Positions 22,701-33,900 of a stretch of DNA of 64,000 nt are shown piece after piece. Within the stretch, counting starts at the first letter, position 1. Each line of letters begins with the position of its first letter. Both the position numbers and the translations under genes were made by a program. The notes under the pieces are model-generated. The model was not told the DNA's origin and searched no databases. It saw nothing but the letters and a program-made list of their open reading frames with translations. The stretch is from Takakia lepidozioides (taxonomy: Eukaryota > Streptophyta > Takakiopsida > Takakiales > Takakiaceae), in NCBI GenBank assembly GCA_030704615.1, contig CM060731.1:26102001-26166000 (forward strand), written 5' to 3'.

Positions 22701-25700
22701 AACCTCTAGACTCCAGATCAACCTCGAGACGAGTACTTATAACTCTGCAGAATGCCTTGCCAACAGCATTGAGGAGCGTGATGCCACGGTAGTTCCCCGG
22801 TTCTTCTCTGTCACCCTTCTTGTATAGATTGACAATGACCCCCTGTTGCCAGCGAAAGGGGATCATTTCAGTCTTCCAGATAAGGTTAAAGAGGAGAACT
22901 AGGGTCTCTACCATGGGATCGCCACCGTGCTTGATAAGCTCGTTGACAATACCATCAGGTCCACCAGCTTTATATCCATTTAAATGTTCAATTGCTTCCA
23001 CAATCTCAGAAGAACTAATGGGAGCATTATAAGCCATTGAAATATACTCCAGTTCATCAGGGCTGTTTTGAATCATAGGAACAGTTTTTCCAACTGTGTC
23101 CCTCCATTCAGCAGAAGACCCTTCACTGTTAGACGTAGAAGTTCTGCCAAGGATACTGTAGTGAGTTTCAAAGGTTTTGACAATGTCAACCGATGAAGTC
23201 ACCACTGCACCTTTAGTAGTCTTCAGCGCTTGTACTTGCTGACCGTTTTTCAGCTTGTACAAACGATGAAGGGCCAACCAGAATTTCTTGTCATTACCAC
23301 CATGGTGGTTTGAGTTTATTTCACTGTATAACTTGTCCCAGTATAATTTCTTCTGAGACCTAACAAGCTGATTGATATCTTTACGGAGCTGGTAGTACCT
23401 CGCCCACAATTCTCTGTTGGTTTCCAAATTGCAGCACTCTTTATAGAGGGCTCGTCTCTCAGCTATCTTGAGTTTAATCTCATTAGTCCACCAATTAACT
23501 GCTCTACTGCAGACAATTAGTTTCCTCCCAATGATCTTGTCAGCCACGGAGGAAACGAAACTCTCCCAAGAGTCCACTGCTCTTTCGACTTCATTTCTTG
23601 CATTAACAGAGCGTGACTGAAGTTCTTGGAGTGATTGGACAAAATGAGGGAGAGCCTCTTGCAAGGCCTGGACGTACTCAGCCTTGACCTCCTCATTGTG
23701 GAATTTTTCTATGCGCCACTTCCGAATCGAACGTTTCACAGATCTCTTGGTGGGAAAACACCTTTTGATCTCAGTCCAAACCAGTAAGTGGTCAGAGGTA
23801 CCAATATCAGTTCTGTCGATCAACACATTGGCACACTGGGGGAACAAAATTTTGTCCATTATGATATAGTCCACAATGGAACGTTCCCCAGTTTGGGATT
23901 TCTCACGAGTCCACTGCACTTGGTCACCTCTTGTCCTGTTATTCAAGGTCAAAAGCTGAAGCTCTTCTAGACAGTTAATTAACCGTCTGCCATTAGAATT
24001 CAGCTCGTCCTCACCAAAAGGTCCAATGATATTGTCCTGATGGATCCCTTTGCCCACCCGGGCATTGAAGTCCCCCAATAGTACCACCTGACCTTTGGCA
24101 AGGAACGAAGCACAGTCCAGCTTTACATCTTCGAAGGCCTTGTCTGCGTCAGCACTAAGGGTCCCCTCTGTGGGCATGTAAACACAACCAACAAAGAGGT
24201 CCTCTGTACTCATGCCGCCCTTCAAATTCAGTTTTAGCCAGATACTATGCTCGTACCTCAAACCCTTGTTGATAATTTCACAATTGTCAAACAAGAAATC
24301 ACGGACAAAGAATCCGACCCCTTTTTGACCGCGTTTGGCAGAGGCTGCCTTGAGAGTACACATCTTACCTGCCCATTTATAACCAATGACATCTCCAACC
24401 AGTTTATCCGACGTTTCCCATGTTTCTTGCCCAGCACAGATATGAATATCATTAGTCCGAAGAACTTGTCCCACTTCAAGTTGTTTCCTTTGGTTGGTCA
24501 ACCCTGAGAAGTTGAAAGTGGCCAGCGGCAAGCCAGCCCTTTGCGTGTGAATTGTTTGTCGTCTAGGTAGCTTGTGATTGCTCCTGGACGGCCAACCGTT
24601 CTGCAAAGGGGGGACAGTTACCCCATGTGTAGATTTTACTCGTCTTGTGTAAACTTTGAGAATTGGTAAACCATTCAGGGTACCAAATCTTTCAGTTACA
24701 CGACGCACAGGCTCCGCACACATAGGGGCAGATTGTCCGTCAGACTGCTTGGGGACAATTACCCCGTGTATAGATTTTGCTCGTCTTGTGTAGACTTTGA
24801 GGATTGGTAAACCATTTAGAGTACCAAATCCTTCAGTTACACGACGTTCAGGCTCTGCACACTTAGGGACAGATTGTCCATCTGACGGCTTGGGGACAAT
24901 TACCCCGTGTATAGAATTTGAGAGAGAGAGAGAGAGATTGTACTCATAAGACGTTGTTTGCCGTAGCCTTGTGGCCATTGACCCCGCGCCCAGTTTGAGC
25001 GGGAACAAAAGGGACAGAACCTACCTCTGTCAGGGGCTGACGTTGGTAGTAAGACTTACCTCCATATAAAGAATTAATCCGGGTTTTCCAGATATCCTCT
25101 AGAAATCCCTTCACACAAGCATCAAGAGAGAGAGAGAGAGTGAGAGAAGAAAACCTAAATATCAAGGGGCATAACTCACTGAAGATACCAAAAAAGATGG
25201 CCCAAAGACGATGTGCCCCAGGCCTAAAAAGAGAATACTGTTTACATCTCCTTGCAGATTAGCAATTGGACACATTTCGTAGATGTGGGTATCCAAGTAA
25301 GTGGGTCTCAAAGTTAAAAGATTGTACCTCTTTCTGTTTCTGTAGCAGTCAATCCATTCCCATGAGGAAAGCAGCTGTAAAAAGGTTGACTACTGCCAGA
25401 GCAAGTGTAAATGCTTCACCCTGAAGGGCTACTTGCCTTCCGTTTGGAAGGTGTACAGAATGAACATAGCTTAATGTGGATGTCTTGCTATGGATTTGTC
25501 AGTCAAAGTGTGTAGGGTGATTTGGGTCTGGAGTGCCCAATCCAAACTGGACCTGGGGTCTCTTTGTCCACAATACTACAGTAGGCATTGGCTGTCAGGC
25601 AGTTTTCCTCCTGGCCTGTCCCTCTCTGACAATGGCTCTTAGGAAATCCCCAGTAAGTAACACTGTATTCCAGGAACACCTACTTAAGATCAGATCTCCC

Positions 25701-28700
25701 CCATCATCCGGTCAAAAATTCTGTATGTATGTGCTTGGAGTGGGGACATAAGGGGTGGCCCAGGCATAGCTCAAACTCCATGCATGCTGGGCTGTGCGGG
25801 GATGGTGGGCAGCAAGCAAAGCCTGCTCTAGAGCTGCTGCGTGCGAAGGCGCGAAAGCACACCCAAGGCCGCCGGAGGATGACATCCTTGGATGACCAGA
25901 GGCTGCTTGCCTGGGCGGATGCAGGAGGAGGTGGAGTTAACTCTTAAGGGGGCTGCGCAGCTGCGCCCTTTGGCCTTGCTGTATGAAACCAAAGGTCTGT
26001 GGGCGTCTGCTTTGGAGATCTGGCAGACTTTGGCACTCAGCTCTGCACTGTCAAAAGACACTGGCCATGTGCACTCAAGTGGGATCATTGAATCTCAGTG
26101 GATGGCTGCAGAGGAAGCGGCACGGCTACTGGAGGCCTCCTCTGATAGCATGCTTGTCTTACAGCATGTGCAATGGGTAAGTCCTTTTGAACCAAAGCTG
26201 CTATTTAGCAGCTGAATTACAAGGTGTTAGAGCAGGAAGTTTGTTACAATCTCCTTGTAAGCAAACTAGGGGACACTTTTATGTTCAGAGGGTGTCTTGT
26301 GACCCTTAAGGTGGGGGTAGAAATAGAGTGAGAGGATAGCAGTGCCCTCAAGAGCCAAAAGACCCACCCAATGGCATTTCCTTAGGGGCATGCATTAGGC
26401 TTCTCAACTAGGCATTGCACCTGCTGCTTGATCCCTTAATTACAAATGAGTGGTTTTGGTTATGAGGGTTCTAATTTGTGTGGGTTTGAGACTGCAGATA
26501 TTGGAGCTAGACCAAGCTTTGGCTCTAAGAGTGCTGACATCATCAAACCGTTCTCAACCACTTCTGCCAGGTCTGCTTTTGAGGACTTAGGTGCATTGAG
26601 AGGATTTTGGTTATTCATGTGTTGCCTGTCTATTCTGTGATTTAGCATTTGGGCTGTTAAACAGACATCCTCTTTGCAGCCATGGGGATTCAACCCTCCA
26701 TGGGAGATTCTAGAATCACGGGAAAGAGAGACAAGTTGTGAGACAGGTACACACTGTCTGCTCGATAATGCGAGGAGTGTGTGGAAGAGAAAAACGAATG
26801 GTTGGACTCAAGGAAGCATAAGTTATGTGTCGCTTCACTGCAAAGGACAATTCCCCAAATACCCACACATTACAAATACCCACACAGCTGACTGGTTGAC
26901 TCACTGACTCCTATTATAGCTGGGTTGTCTATAAGAGTGTATGTTGGAGTTGGCTTCCAACATACACCTATGTGGCTTCGAACCAAGGTGACATTGTGTC
27001 TCAACCACTTGGTTATCTGCTGCGTGCTTAACGCGAAGAGCAGTAGACACTCCATTGGACACTTACCACTTGATAGAGTGTACTCATGAAAGTGAATTCA
27101 CTTCTGATATCACAGGTGCTGTGGTCTTGTTGCACTAGACCCTGTACAATAGGACTCTCAGTTGGACATAGCACAATGGTATGCCATTTTCAAATTCGAG
27201 CTTTATCCTAGCTCGTCTCAAATGCAGATGGGGAGGATGGACATTGTGTAAAGAATGGAAGAGAGAGAGGCTGTATGGTCATCTCAGAGGGCTCTTTGGG
27301 GGATTTTACAGGTAATGTTTTGACTCTGTTGGACTCTCATGAGGGCATCGTACGGCAAAGGTAACCTTAACTTTTTGCATCCACCTTTCACCCTTTCTAT
27401 CGAGTTACTGGGGTTGTACCACATGTTGTGCTTTGTGGTCTTTTGAGAATCTTTTGGGCACTTGCTGGGTGCACAAGTTTGGAAGCTAATCGAAGACAGT
27501 CCTAATCACCTAAAATAGTAGTTTTCCATTTCTAATGTTATGCCTGTGGGGTGCAGATATTTGCAATGGCTAGTGCAGGAGCAAGGATCTGAGGACAGTG
27601 TGTACCACACACAGCTGGCACTTTCTCTTGCAAGAGAAGCCTTAGATAGTCTCGCTCAGAGCTCAGTTGTTGACCAAGGAATTGTAGGGGGCAGTGTACC
27701 CAGTAGTAGCTTAGAAGGAAAAAGGATTCATGGACAGGACGAAACTGATAAGGATGAGAGAGGTCCGGAAAAATGCAATGGCAGTATGCATGGTGTTGAT
27801 GATCAAGGTAGTGACAACCAACAAGAGGATCGAGAGGGAGGACTGGACTGGGTTGACAAGTTGAAACAGGTTGATGCCATTGGATCTCCGCCAAGTGGCA
27901 CATCGAGGAATCAAGGAGTCATTAGAGAAATGCTCCAAACATTTTTGGAAGCCTCTGACAGCTATGAGGCTGAGGCAGTTCTGACTCTAATACAGGATTC
28001 CGAGCTATGGCGGGAGCAAGTGAGTTGGTTGCATCAGTTTCGTGGTAAATTTGAAAGTTTCTGTTCTGCTGTTTTAACCTTTTAATCTTTAGGGTGTCAC
28101 TAAGATAAGGCAGAATTCTTCACAGATGCTCAGATGATCCTTTGGTGTGGCAGGTCATACTGCATCAGAAATTGGGAGATGAATTGGCAGCTCTTCGCAC
28201 TTTAGCCTTGTAAGTTTTGCTCTTCTGAATCTCTTCCCTTCTGTAGTAATCACTACCATTATGAGATCCCGATATTAGGTCCTACCCCCTAGTAGATAGA
28301 AAGTGAAGTAGAGAGGTAGCCTTATGTGTTGATGGCTGCTAGGTGTGAGGGCATGCAAAAACTTAATTTATCCTCTGAAATGTCCCATTTTCATGTGGTA
28401 AAGCACCCATGAGCAGACAGGGTTTATGTAGAAAATAGTTGTTATTAGGAGCTATTCCAGGCTGAGGTTACTTGGGACTGTGGAAGCAGTGATGGTATGC
28501 CTGGGTATCCAGCTTACAAAGGGAACTATACTGAACCATACTGAACTTCATCATCGAGGGGGGAACGTGCCTTTGTCTGGTTACAGATTTTTAGGGTCAG
28601 TTCAAGCTTCTCACAATGGGATTTATTAACCTCTAGCCCACTGCAGGTGGTTGTTCGATGGCTTTTCTCATAGGAGTTTTGTACTGGAGAGCGTAAGTTG

Positions 28701-30043
28701 AAGATGTGTGTGGTGGGTTACTGTCTAGTAGGAAGCTTGAGGACAGTGAGGCTGCTGAACAATACTGTGCCAAGCTTGGCAGACCGGAGGCATACATGCA
28801 GTAAGTGCTCCCCTTATTCCCATAGCTTAATGCTGTTTGCGTTTGCTACTTTCCTCCCTATTTTCCAGGTACACAGTACACGTACACAGCACATTTTTGG
28901 GTGGAATTGCTGTCATGTTTATCCGAGGAAGATACTGTCCACGACTTTCACCATGTATACATAAAATAATACATATTTGTTCTGACTTTGAAAGAGATCC
29001 TTTTGTTCTCCCAGGCATGGTGATGAAGATTAATTTTACAGAGATCAATGAATGGATGTATGTCCAGCCGGCTGGACGTGGATCAGTCATTTCATTCCAG
29101 ATTGAAGGGTAACTGCAGTGAGATAGGGGCTTATTATTGGAATCAATGACATCAATACCGCTATTTTGAAAGTCATGAATGGCGCTTTAGCTACTTGCAC
29201 TTCTCTTTCATTTGTCCACTGCGTTCATCTCCCATGTGCAGATTGCTGGACATGTATTTACAGCCTGGAGAAGGGAGAGAACCCATGCATGGGGCTGCAG
29301 TGCTGCTGCTACACTGCCATGGCGCGTTTCTTGATCCTCTTCAAGTCCTTGAGGTTTGTTTGCATTATGGCTCTCATTTTGTCACCACTCATTTGCTTCT
29401 ACAGCTAAACACTGCGGCAATACCTAGAAAGTATTTACTTTGTGAAGGGGCCTCTTTCCTGTGAGGAAGATCATTCCCTTGTTGTTTTGAGAAATCAAAA
29501 GGATGTACCTTACATTTAAGCTTGTATCTCTGCAGTACCTCTTGGAATGTAAGTGTCATAAGATTGAGTTGTGATTTTGGTGGGCAGGCACTGTCTCCGG
29601 AGATGCCCCTTCCATTGGCCTCTCAAACTGTTGCACGGATGCTGCGCGCTCGTGTGCACCGTCATCGCCAAGGCCAGGTCCTTTGTCTCTCTTCCTTTTG
29701 CCCCATAAGCTCTTCGAGCTTTCCTAGATATTATAAGTATCTTATCCCTCACACATGCACAGGGTCACCCCCTCCATCTCCGTACTGAGTTCATAAAAAT
29801 TGGATGAGGGATTCACAGAATAGTGTTGTGTGTTCTACATACTGATTGGCTTCGTAGGCTTTGGGAGTAGATTGTCAGGCAGCTAACGAGGGCCGACAAC
29901 CTGGAAGCACGGGTGGCACGAGTGGAGGAGAGGTCCCGCCATGTTTGCATCACTACAGACACCACCTGTGCTCGTTGCCGTTCGCGCATTGGCACGAAGC
30001 TCTTTGCACTTTACCCTGATGATTGTGTTGTCTGCTACAAGGT

Positions 30044-30088
<45 letters not shown>

Positions 30089-30963
30089 GAGTACTCATGA
30101 CCACTTTCTTGTCTGGAGAGATGAAAAGATGTATTCGTAACACTGAAATCTTCAACTAGAAAGTCGCGCATAAAAAATTCTGCAGGGAAGAGGTCGAGAG
30201 AGAATATGTCGAGGCCTTGAAAAAGGCTCTCCCACCCTTTATCCAATCGCTCCAAGATCTCCCCTCTTGCTTATGTGATGCAAGAAGCAAGGTCAAAAGA
30301 GCCAGAGGCTCTTGGGAGAGGAGTTGTCACTTCGGTGGCGGATAATATCATTGGAAGGAAACTAATTGTATGCAGAAGAGCAGTGATATTACAGCAATCC
30401 CTGTAAAGCTCCTGTCTCTTAGCAATCTTAAGCTTGATCGATCTCATTGGTCCACCAATTCCAAAGATGAATGATATTCTTGAGTGAAGGGCCTTATTGA
30501 TTCTTCTGGAAAGCCTGAACCAATTGTTTATACCAAGGTAAGTCCACTACAGGACTGAGCCCCTCAGGAAGGTAGTGTTTGCTCCGCCCAAATTGGGCGC
30601 GGTGTCTATGGCCACAAGGCTATGGCAAACAACGTCTCATGAGTCCATTTTCGTCTAATGCATTGAAGTTGTCTATCTTTATTGATGCTGTTGTAAAGAG
30701 CGTTTGGAAGGCCAGAGCATTTTTTGCTATTGCTATAATTAGTCGAACTTTCTGTCCCGTCTTATCCTACGCAGTTAGTGTCATGTTCATACAATTCATG
30801 GATAAGGGAGGGCCTTGACAGGTGTTGACGATTTTTCTTTGAATGGATGCAGTGTTCACGGCTCTTTGGGGAGCACATATGCCCTGTAACTGGTCGAGAC
30901 TTTGAAAAAGATCCTGCTTCTAGGTTGCCTCATTTAATAAGAAGTAACAGTCAAGTCACGTAA
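16745..30963 (+). CDS. VPS3: VPS3/TGFBRAP1-like CORVET tethering subunit (CNH + Vps39 domains)
   Basis: The protein tethers endosomes and vacuoles through the CORVET complex by binding Rab5-type GTPases. Exons as read: 16745-18544, 18895-19176, 19711-19916, 20100-20241, 25925-26176, 26498-26570, 27312-27360, 27557-28019, 28154-28209, 28732-28800, 29242-29353, 29588-29677, 29871-30041, 30853-30963. All junctions are GT-AG and in frame. Exon 1 is the CNH (citron homology) beta-propeller with Ser/Pro-rich inserts. Exon 2 starts the Vps39/TRAP1 helical repeats (LDEQVRELLKQRQFDEAVRLA). Exons 8-12 match plant VPS3 (YLQWLVQEQ, EQYCAKLGRPEAYMQ, MLRARVHRHRQGQ). The end has a CxxC zinc-type segment (TTCARCRSRIGTKLFALYP, then VCYKC). 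Intron 4 is swollen to 5.7 kb by LINEs, yet the coding sequence looks intact. The start could also be Met at 16766. Confidence 0.9.
20941..25008 (-). CDS. LINE ORF2: APE-type endonuclease and reverse transcriptase, uninterrupted
   Basis: The open frame is 1355 codons. Roughly, residues 1-135 are repeat-derived. From about 170 there is an apurinic endonuclease-like domain (HICAGQETW, VVLLGDFNARVG, IDRTDIGTSDHLLVW). The RT core follows (NYRGITLLNAVGKAF, QAGFRRNRGCVDH, FFLDVKKAYDTVWR, QGCTLSPLLFN, MFADD). A C-terminal zinc-type motif (CNCPLCGQSEDSIHFLIHCPG) lies near the end. The protein nicks target DNA and copies its RNA there. There are no stops or frameshifts, so this copy is young and may be active. 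The first ~25 residues come from the neighbouring copy D across the GA tract, so the true start must lie after 24920. No ORF1 was seen. Confidence 0.9.
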   Translation of the reverse strand: MFPLKLGAGSMATRLRQTTSYEYNLSLSLSNSIHGVIVPKPSDGQSVPKCAEPERRVTEGFGTLNGLPILKVYTRRAKSIHGVIVPKQSDGQSAPMCAEPVRRVTERFGTLNGLPILKVYTRRVKSTHGVTVPPLQNGWPSRSNHKLPRRQTIHTQRAGLPLATFNFSGLTNQRKQLEVGQVLRTNDIHICAGQETWETSDKLVGDVIGYKWAGKMCTLKAASAKRGQKGVGFFVRDFLFDNCEIINKGLRYEHSIWLKLNLKGGMSTEDLFVGCVYMPTEGTLSADADKAFEDVKLDCASFLAKGQVVLLGDFNARVGKGIHQDNIIGPFGEDELNSNGRRLINCLEELQLLTLNNRTRGDQVQWTREKSQTGERSIVDYIIMDKILFPQCANVLIDRTDIGTSDHLLVWTEIKRCFPTKRSVKRSIRKWRIEKFHNEEVKAEYVQALQEALPHFVQSLQELQSRSVNARNEVERAVDSWESFVSSVADKIIGRKLIVCSRAVNWWTNEIKLKIAERRALYKECCNLETNRELWARYYQLRKDINQLVRSQKKLYWDKLYSEINSNHHGGNDKKFWLALHRLYKLKNGQQVQALKTTKGAVVTSSVDIVKTFETHYSILGRTSTSNSEGSSAEWRDTVGKTVPMIQNSPDELEYISMAYNAPISSSEIVEAIEHLNGYKAGGPDGIVNELIKHGGDPMVETLVLLFNLIWKTEMIPFRWQQGVIVNLYKKGDREEPGNYRGITLLNAVGKAFCRVISTRLEVDLESRGCFHEGQAGFRRNRGCVDHIFTLSQIIQGRKKEGKPTYVFFLDVKKAYDTVWRDGLWFRLWSCGIKGKMWRVVHNLYAHTTSCVTVNGQKSNFFDIDQGVAQGCTLSPLLFNVFINQLLEDVESEGFGLRVGDTTIPALMFADDFAGIGETPTNLQELIDCAKRYFDLWGLEANVSKCAVVAFNDRGEGGSDLKWQWGSQEIPVLPSYTYLGVEFSSNCNWDAHIRKVVQTGKGKALGLTKFFHCRGVNSEVKKTMLCRVIRPALEYGSAIWVDNSNQAKSLESIQVGVLKECMSACSKTANVAVRGEFGIPSLSSRRDEFKVRWWGQLQHMPNTRYPKLIDSISWKQDRPVKQAKSWQKRVEEILKDLDLDPQVLTLLDKSDLEAVVSSAMSVAMRLSDENEVRQKTSLNLFPVSDMGEDILDDLKGLPTLGTRLKFKLRAGSLPLNSKQKQRGKGECNCPLCGQSEDSIHFLIHCPGFSHQRDVLFKSIKEIVPVPLFTTFESLEAEPKAQALLRPSFWANHTQQIDACVKGCLEDIWKTQINSIYEGKSYYQRQPLTEVGSVPFVPAQTGRGVNGHKATANNVL
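24612..24920. repeat. ~143 bp tandem monomers at the LINE 5' end
   Basis: Two full units (about 24612-24754 and 24755-24897) and a partial third (24898-24920) repeat GGGGACA(A/G)TTACCCC(G/A)TGT(A/G)TAGA and the sequence after it. They are about 90% alike by eye. They mark the 5' end of copy C and are translated inside its long frame (repeated IHGVIVPK...LNGLPILKVYTRR). Promoter-bearing 5' monomers are known in some mammalian L1 families; the same role here is inference. Confidence 0.75.
30042..30835. mobile_element. degraded LINE fragments in the last intron of the VPS3-like gene
   Basis: A (CT)n run (30045-30083) begins three bases into the intron and is followed by ACTCATGA. The stretch 30180-30390 on the plus strand encodes decayed text matching LINE copy C (EEVEREYVEALKKALP, then VADNIIGRKLIVC). 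Around 30395-30470 a piece appears in the opposite orientation, and at 30580-30650 the LINE 3' end (GGCCACAAGGCTATGGCAAAC, then AACGTCTCATGAG) is plus-oriented. These are older relatives of the intron 4 array, rearranged. Confidence 0.7.
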
Positions 30964-33900
30964 GGCTTGCTTAAAGACAGCTTCAAAGCGCAAGCGCTTA
31001 CTGGAAATGACCCATTCATGTAGTGTGCAGCTGAAATTATGTTCTCGCCATGTGGAAAGGGTTTCATTTCTCATTCTCACCATGGAAAATTTGAGGTTCC
31101 ATTCAGTTAAATGCCAGTTTAATAGTTATGTCTGTTGTTAGTCAGATTATGGATTGACCTATGCATCTTCCCACATCTATGTGGTCTTCATTCCTAATTC
31201 GGAACATTCATACCATGCAAAGTAGAAGAAATCCCCAAATCTGTACATTGTCAGATTGTTGCTGGAGTAAGCACTGAATGGTGAAAAACGGTGGTATTGA
31301 CATAGTGGGACTATGCCTTGCAGTTGTCTGGCCACAGACATTGTATTTTCATGCATTATTAAAACTCTATTTCTATGCATACAAGTCATGAGGTCGTGGG
31401 TTCATATAACAATGAATGAGATGATGAGTATGAATCTTAATATCTCTACTAATAGAATTCTTTTATTCTTATTACTTGAAAAATAAAATTGCATGTGTCA
31501 TACATGGAATACATGACATATGGTATTATTTTCATGCACAGTCACGCATAAGAAATCAGTTGCATTGTCATACATACATACAGACATACGATGTGATGTG
31601 TGTCCATGCAAGACTTCTGTCTGAAGACAGCTGACGTATTTCCATGCATGACATGCGACTATGCAAGATGAGCATTTAACCTTGGAACTTTTTTGAAGTT
31701 GCAAAATCAAACAAAAGCTCTAGTATTATCTGACATCATACACTAATTGGTACCCGAACCTGAGACCCCACATGCATGACCATGTATTTCTCATGTATTT
31801 CCATACATGTGTGACTATGCGTGAAGATGAGCATCGACTCAGGACTTAGAATTTTTTTGAAGTAGCAGCGCAAAAGCCTCAGTTGCAGAACTGTTCAAGT
31901 CCGACCCTACAACCTCTGCTTTCGGGAAGGAGCGATCACACCACTGAGCTGCGTACTGGACTGCGTGCTGCTACATCACAACAAGTCCGAATTTAATGCT
32001 ACTTATACAGAAAAAGGGACTCTAGACTGCGTGGGGCCTACCACGACATGGGCGTCGTCGCGGTGACCGCGCGGATCTGAGGCGCCAGACTGGGGGGGCG
32101 CGGCTGCGGGTGGGCGGCGGGCCACGTACGCTTACCAGGCCCGGGCGCATTCAACTCCCGGGCCTCTACTGTTACTTGTCATTGTTGTCATCTAATCCTA
32201 GTCCCCAACACTTGACCCTAGTCCCCAATCCTAGTCCCCAACACAAATAAGAGTCAACCGTCATCTGGAGTTGTGGGAGTCCCACCCAAATGAGTGGTGT
32301 ATTTGAAATCACAGTTACAAACTACAAACTAGACCACATTGATGATTGAGGACTCCACAACAAGTTCTGTCCTCTCTTTCCTCCCTTCTTTGTCCTTTCC
32401 CAGGTTTTGGGGTTTTTCTATCCTATGTTCAAATACCTCATGTTTCCTGTAAATAAAGTTGTACAGGATTTCATCGACTGTAGTTTGTACTGCCTTCCAG
32501 CCGTCCACTTGTGGCCTGTTGGTTGTAGAGTAAGAACTGGACAAACATTGGCCATCCACAACATTGCCTCGTTTTTGGAGTGGAGGTTTGTGGTAGTCTC
32601 TTGTCTGAGGCTCGCCATCATGTGGCGAACAACGAGGTTCCATGAGCATTGCAAACATACAATCTTGTCTAATGAGCACATGCTGAGGACCCACAAGAGC
32701 AGGGATCTCTCATGTTGCGATGGTGGACACTTCTGCAGCAGAGGGAGGAGCTTACTAAAGCTATGGCTGAGGGGAGATGACAGGGGAGGGTGAGCTAGTT
32801 ATGTAGGTGCTAGATCTCCGAGTTATGTTGTTTTGGACGTGGGACGTGTTCTTCCTTGTGGCCACTGTGATGGCAGCGAGGGAGCCAGTCTCTATTGAGT
32901 TGCAGCCGCGGTGCTAGACCCGGGGGAGACACTCGGAAGAGAGGATTGATGTGGGCTTGCCAGTGCTGGATGGGCATCCACGCAGAGAGTGAGAATCTGT
33001 TAACTGAAATTATGTCGATAGAGATTTTGCGTGGTGGCACACTGTTCATGGAAATAGAGACGACATTGCAAAGGTGCATGGCGGTCCTGGGATAAGGAAG
33101 GGGTTGAAACTTCAGTACGCTCTAGGTGGCGTGGGTTCGGTGATTGAGAATGCACTGGGCATAGATTTAGTGATCAATACAGATTCATTGTCACTGCACG
33201 TACTTACCAATAACTGGAGATCGGCGACTTCCCTCAATAGACAATTCATCCACTGACAGTTTCTCCCAAATGCCGGTGGAGCAATCTATTCAAAACAGGG
33301 ACCTACCATTTGGCTAAGCTAGTACTAGGAAACCTCAATAGCAGATTTGTTAGATCAGACCAGTGGCTTAAGGAAAATATACTCGATCTTATACCGATAC
33401 TTCGAGCTAGTGTCTGCTTTTGGCCAAGGAAAAAAATCAGTGAGTTACAATCACTGTACATGAAACATATATACCACTGTCGCCCAGGGTCAACGATTGC
33501 AATCTGTTTCCTAAACTGCATTGGGCTGGATTGCATCAAACAGCTAACCTGGCGAAGTGAAGACTAATTCACAGGTTCGGTGGTACATAACTGTAGTCTG
33601 TGAGATTATGGCATTAATTTATGAAGGGTCCCTAGGAGAACACCTCCTTAGACTATCCTTCGTGCGTGAGGACTGTCAGTAGAGCCCAAGATGGGATCAC
33701 ACTCGAGTGCAAATTCTATCCTACAATCACCATTATAGAATTTGTAATCACCATTCGAGTGATCACGCTCGAATGAGTAGGAATTTGCAAATTCTCATTT
33801 TTTTATTTTTTTTATTTTTTTAAAGGGATTGTAGCCCTGATTATTTTATTATATTTTTGGTTGGCCGAAAGGCCATTACAATTTATTTGGGATTATTCGG

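Larger units (their letters stand above)
20270..25149 (-). mobile_element. head-to-tail array of LINE copies in a host intron
   Basis: Four or more copies of one LINE family lie in the same (minus) orientation inside intron 4 of the VPS3-like gene. Each 3' end reads (on the plus strand) a GA tract followed by TGTACTCATAAGACGTTG or close variants. Copy A about 20283-20400 is a short mangled end. B about 20423-20921 is a 3' fragment of about 500 bp. C about 20935-24919 is near full length. D 24938-25124 is a 3' fragment. GA tracts at 20401-20422, 20922-20934, 24920-24937 and 25125-25149 separate them. This fits repeated insertion into, or tail-to-head joining at, GA/CT dinucleotide runs. Confidence 0.85.

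Noticed and set aside
22820-24507. Plus-strand frames across the LINE
   Set aside because: All are shadows of the uninterrupted 1355-codon minus-strand LINE frame.
31890-31975. Functional tRNA gene
   Set aside because: Box-like words are present, but no complete cloverleaf, acceptor stem or anticodon loop can be drawn; SINE remnant is more likely.
33690-33790. MITE
   Set aside because: There is a 10 bp stem and partial repeats of CACTCGAGTG/CATTCGAGTG, but no clean terminal inverted repeats or target duplication.
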